Source: Pleodorina starrii (taxonomy: Eukaryota > Chlorophyta > Chlorophyceae > Chlamydomonadales > Volvocaceae). Taken from it: a stretch of 64,000 bases of DNA. A program made the translations under genes and the position numbers. Within the stretch, counting starts at the first letter, position 1; each line of letters starts with the position of its first letter. Below, piece by piece: positions 63,693-64,000 of the stretch. The stretch covers positions 2,666,001-2,730,000 of the forward strand of contig BRXU01000001.1 in the NCBI GenBank assembly GCA_030267565.1. Direction: 5' to 3'. The notes under the pieces are model-generated. The model had not been told where the DNA came from. It ran no database searches and worked only from the letters and a program-made list of their open reading frames with translations.

Positions 63693-64000
63693 CGGTGATA
63701 ACCCTCCCCGCGATCGGTCTGGCTGGGCGGTACCGACATCGCCTGGATGCCGGACGGACCCAACAATTGAACCTGGCCCGGCCCGGCCTCAGCATCCCTT
63801 TAATACGTACTTCTTCTGAGAGAACACGCAGGACCGTTGCAATAGCTGACTAAAGAACTCCAACGACGCAACTCAACCGTATCACAACCCCCACGTACAA
63901 ATAGACTAACAGTAACCGGATTTCTCCCGCAATACTAGGTTTTCACCTTGTTCACGGCACTTCTTAAAAATTGCTAGCACGCTACCCGAGCGGCCTGCTT
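63693..64000 (+). repeat. Diverged right flank of the array
   Basis: Up to about 63,692 the sequence matches the other units almost exactly. From ccgcggtgataaccc onward it still aligns with the unit (compare 38,595 onward) but with many substitutions and small indels. It is the start of a diverged unit cut by the window edge. Confidence 0.8.

Noticed and set aside
38420..63693. CRISPR-like look of regular repeats
   Set aside because: Units are 3.35 kb, carry spliced genes and lie in a eukaryotic genome; there are no short repeats with unique spacers.

Overview
This window looks like nuclear DNA of a green alga close to Chlamydomonas. The supporting signs are GC-rich, intron-dense genes with GT-AG introns, an internal tract of TTTTAGGG (the Chlamydomonas-type telomere repeat), poly-Q/G/A-rich coding insertions, TGTAA-type poly(A) signals, and a LINE fragment combining RNase H with a restriction-like endonuclease, a combination described for algal Dualen/RandI elements. 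There are no bacterial operons or CRISPR arrays.

The left part (1-28,530) is ordinary single-copy gene space. It holds a six-exon gene of unknown function (66-1878, +), a methylenetetrahydrofolate-reductase-like gene (3224-5272, -), the gamma subunit of the AP-1 clathrin adaptor (6255-15267, +, 15 exons, 894 residues), a DprA/SLOG-like conserved protein with a probable organelle transit peptide (17062-19624, +, 5 exons, 243 residues), and a TKL/Raf-like protein kinase (20901-28527, -, 11 exons, 1150 residues) with a very large low-complexity insertion in its activation segment. I built the exon models by hand from splice sites and phase. Apart from the MTHFR-like gene, whose first exon is unresolved, each closes to a whole number of codons.

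The middle (28,530-34,600) has no recognisable gene. It holds a foldback inverted repeat with an AT-rich insert, an interstitial telomeric tract at 30,941-31,064, and unassigned sequence.

The right part (about 34,600 to the window end) is the most unusual. It is a tandem array of about 3.36-kb units, each carrying one three-exon gene for a small secreted six-cysteine protein (133 residues). One diverged copy (35285) is followed by six copies that encode identical protein. The homogenised block runs from about 38,420 to about 63,693 and has diverged repeat sequence on both sides, so it may continue beyond the window. Sequence variants alternate A-B-A-B along the units, which points to duplication of a two-unit block followed by exchange. 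Three retro-insertions mark the array: a tRNA-SINE-like element (37733-38140), a 42-bp LINE-tail fragment (39291-39332), and a 4.9-kb 5'-truncated LINE (56753-61656) inside intron 1 of the last copy. All three are flanked by target-site duplications. Copy 0 also carries a 206-bp (GTGC)n tract just after its first splice donor.
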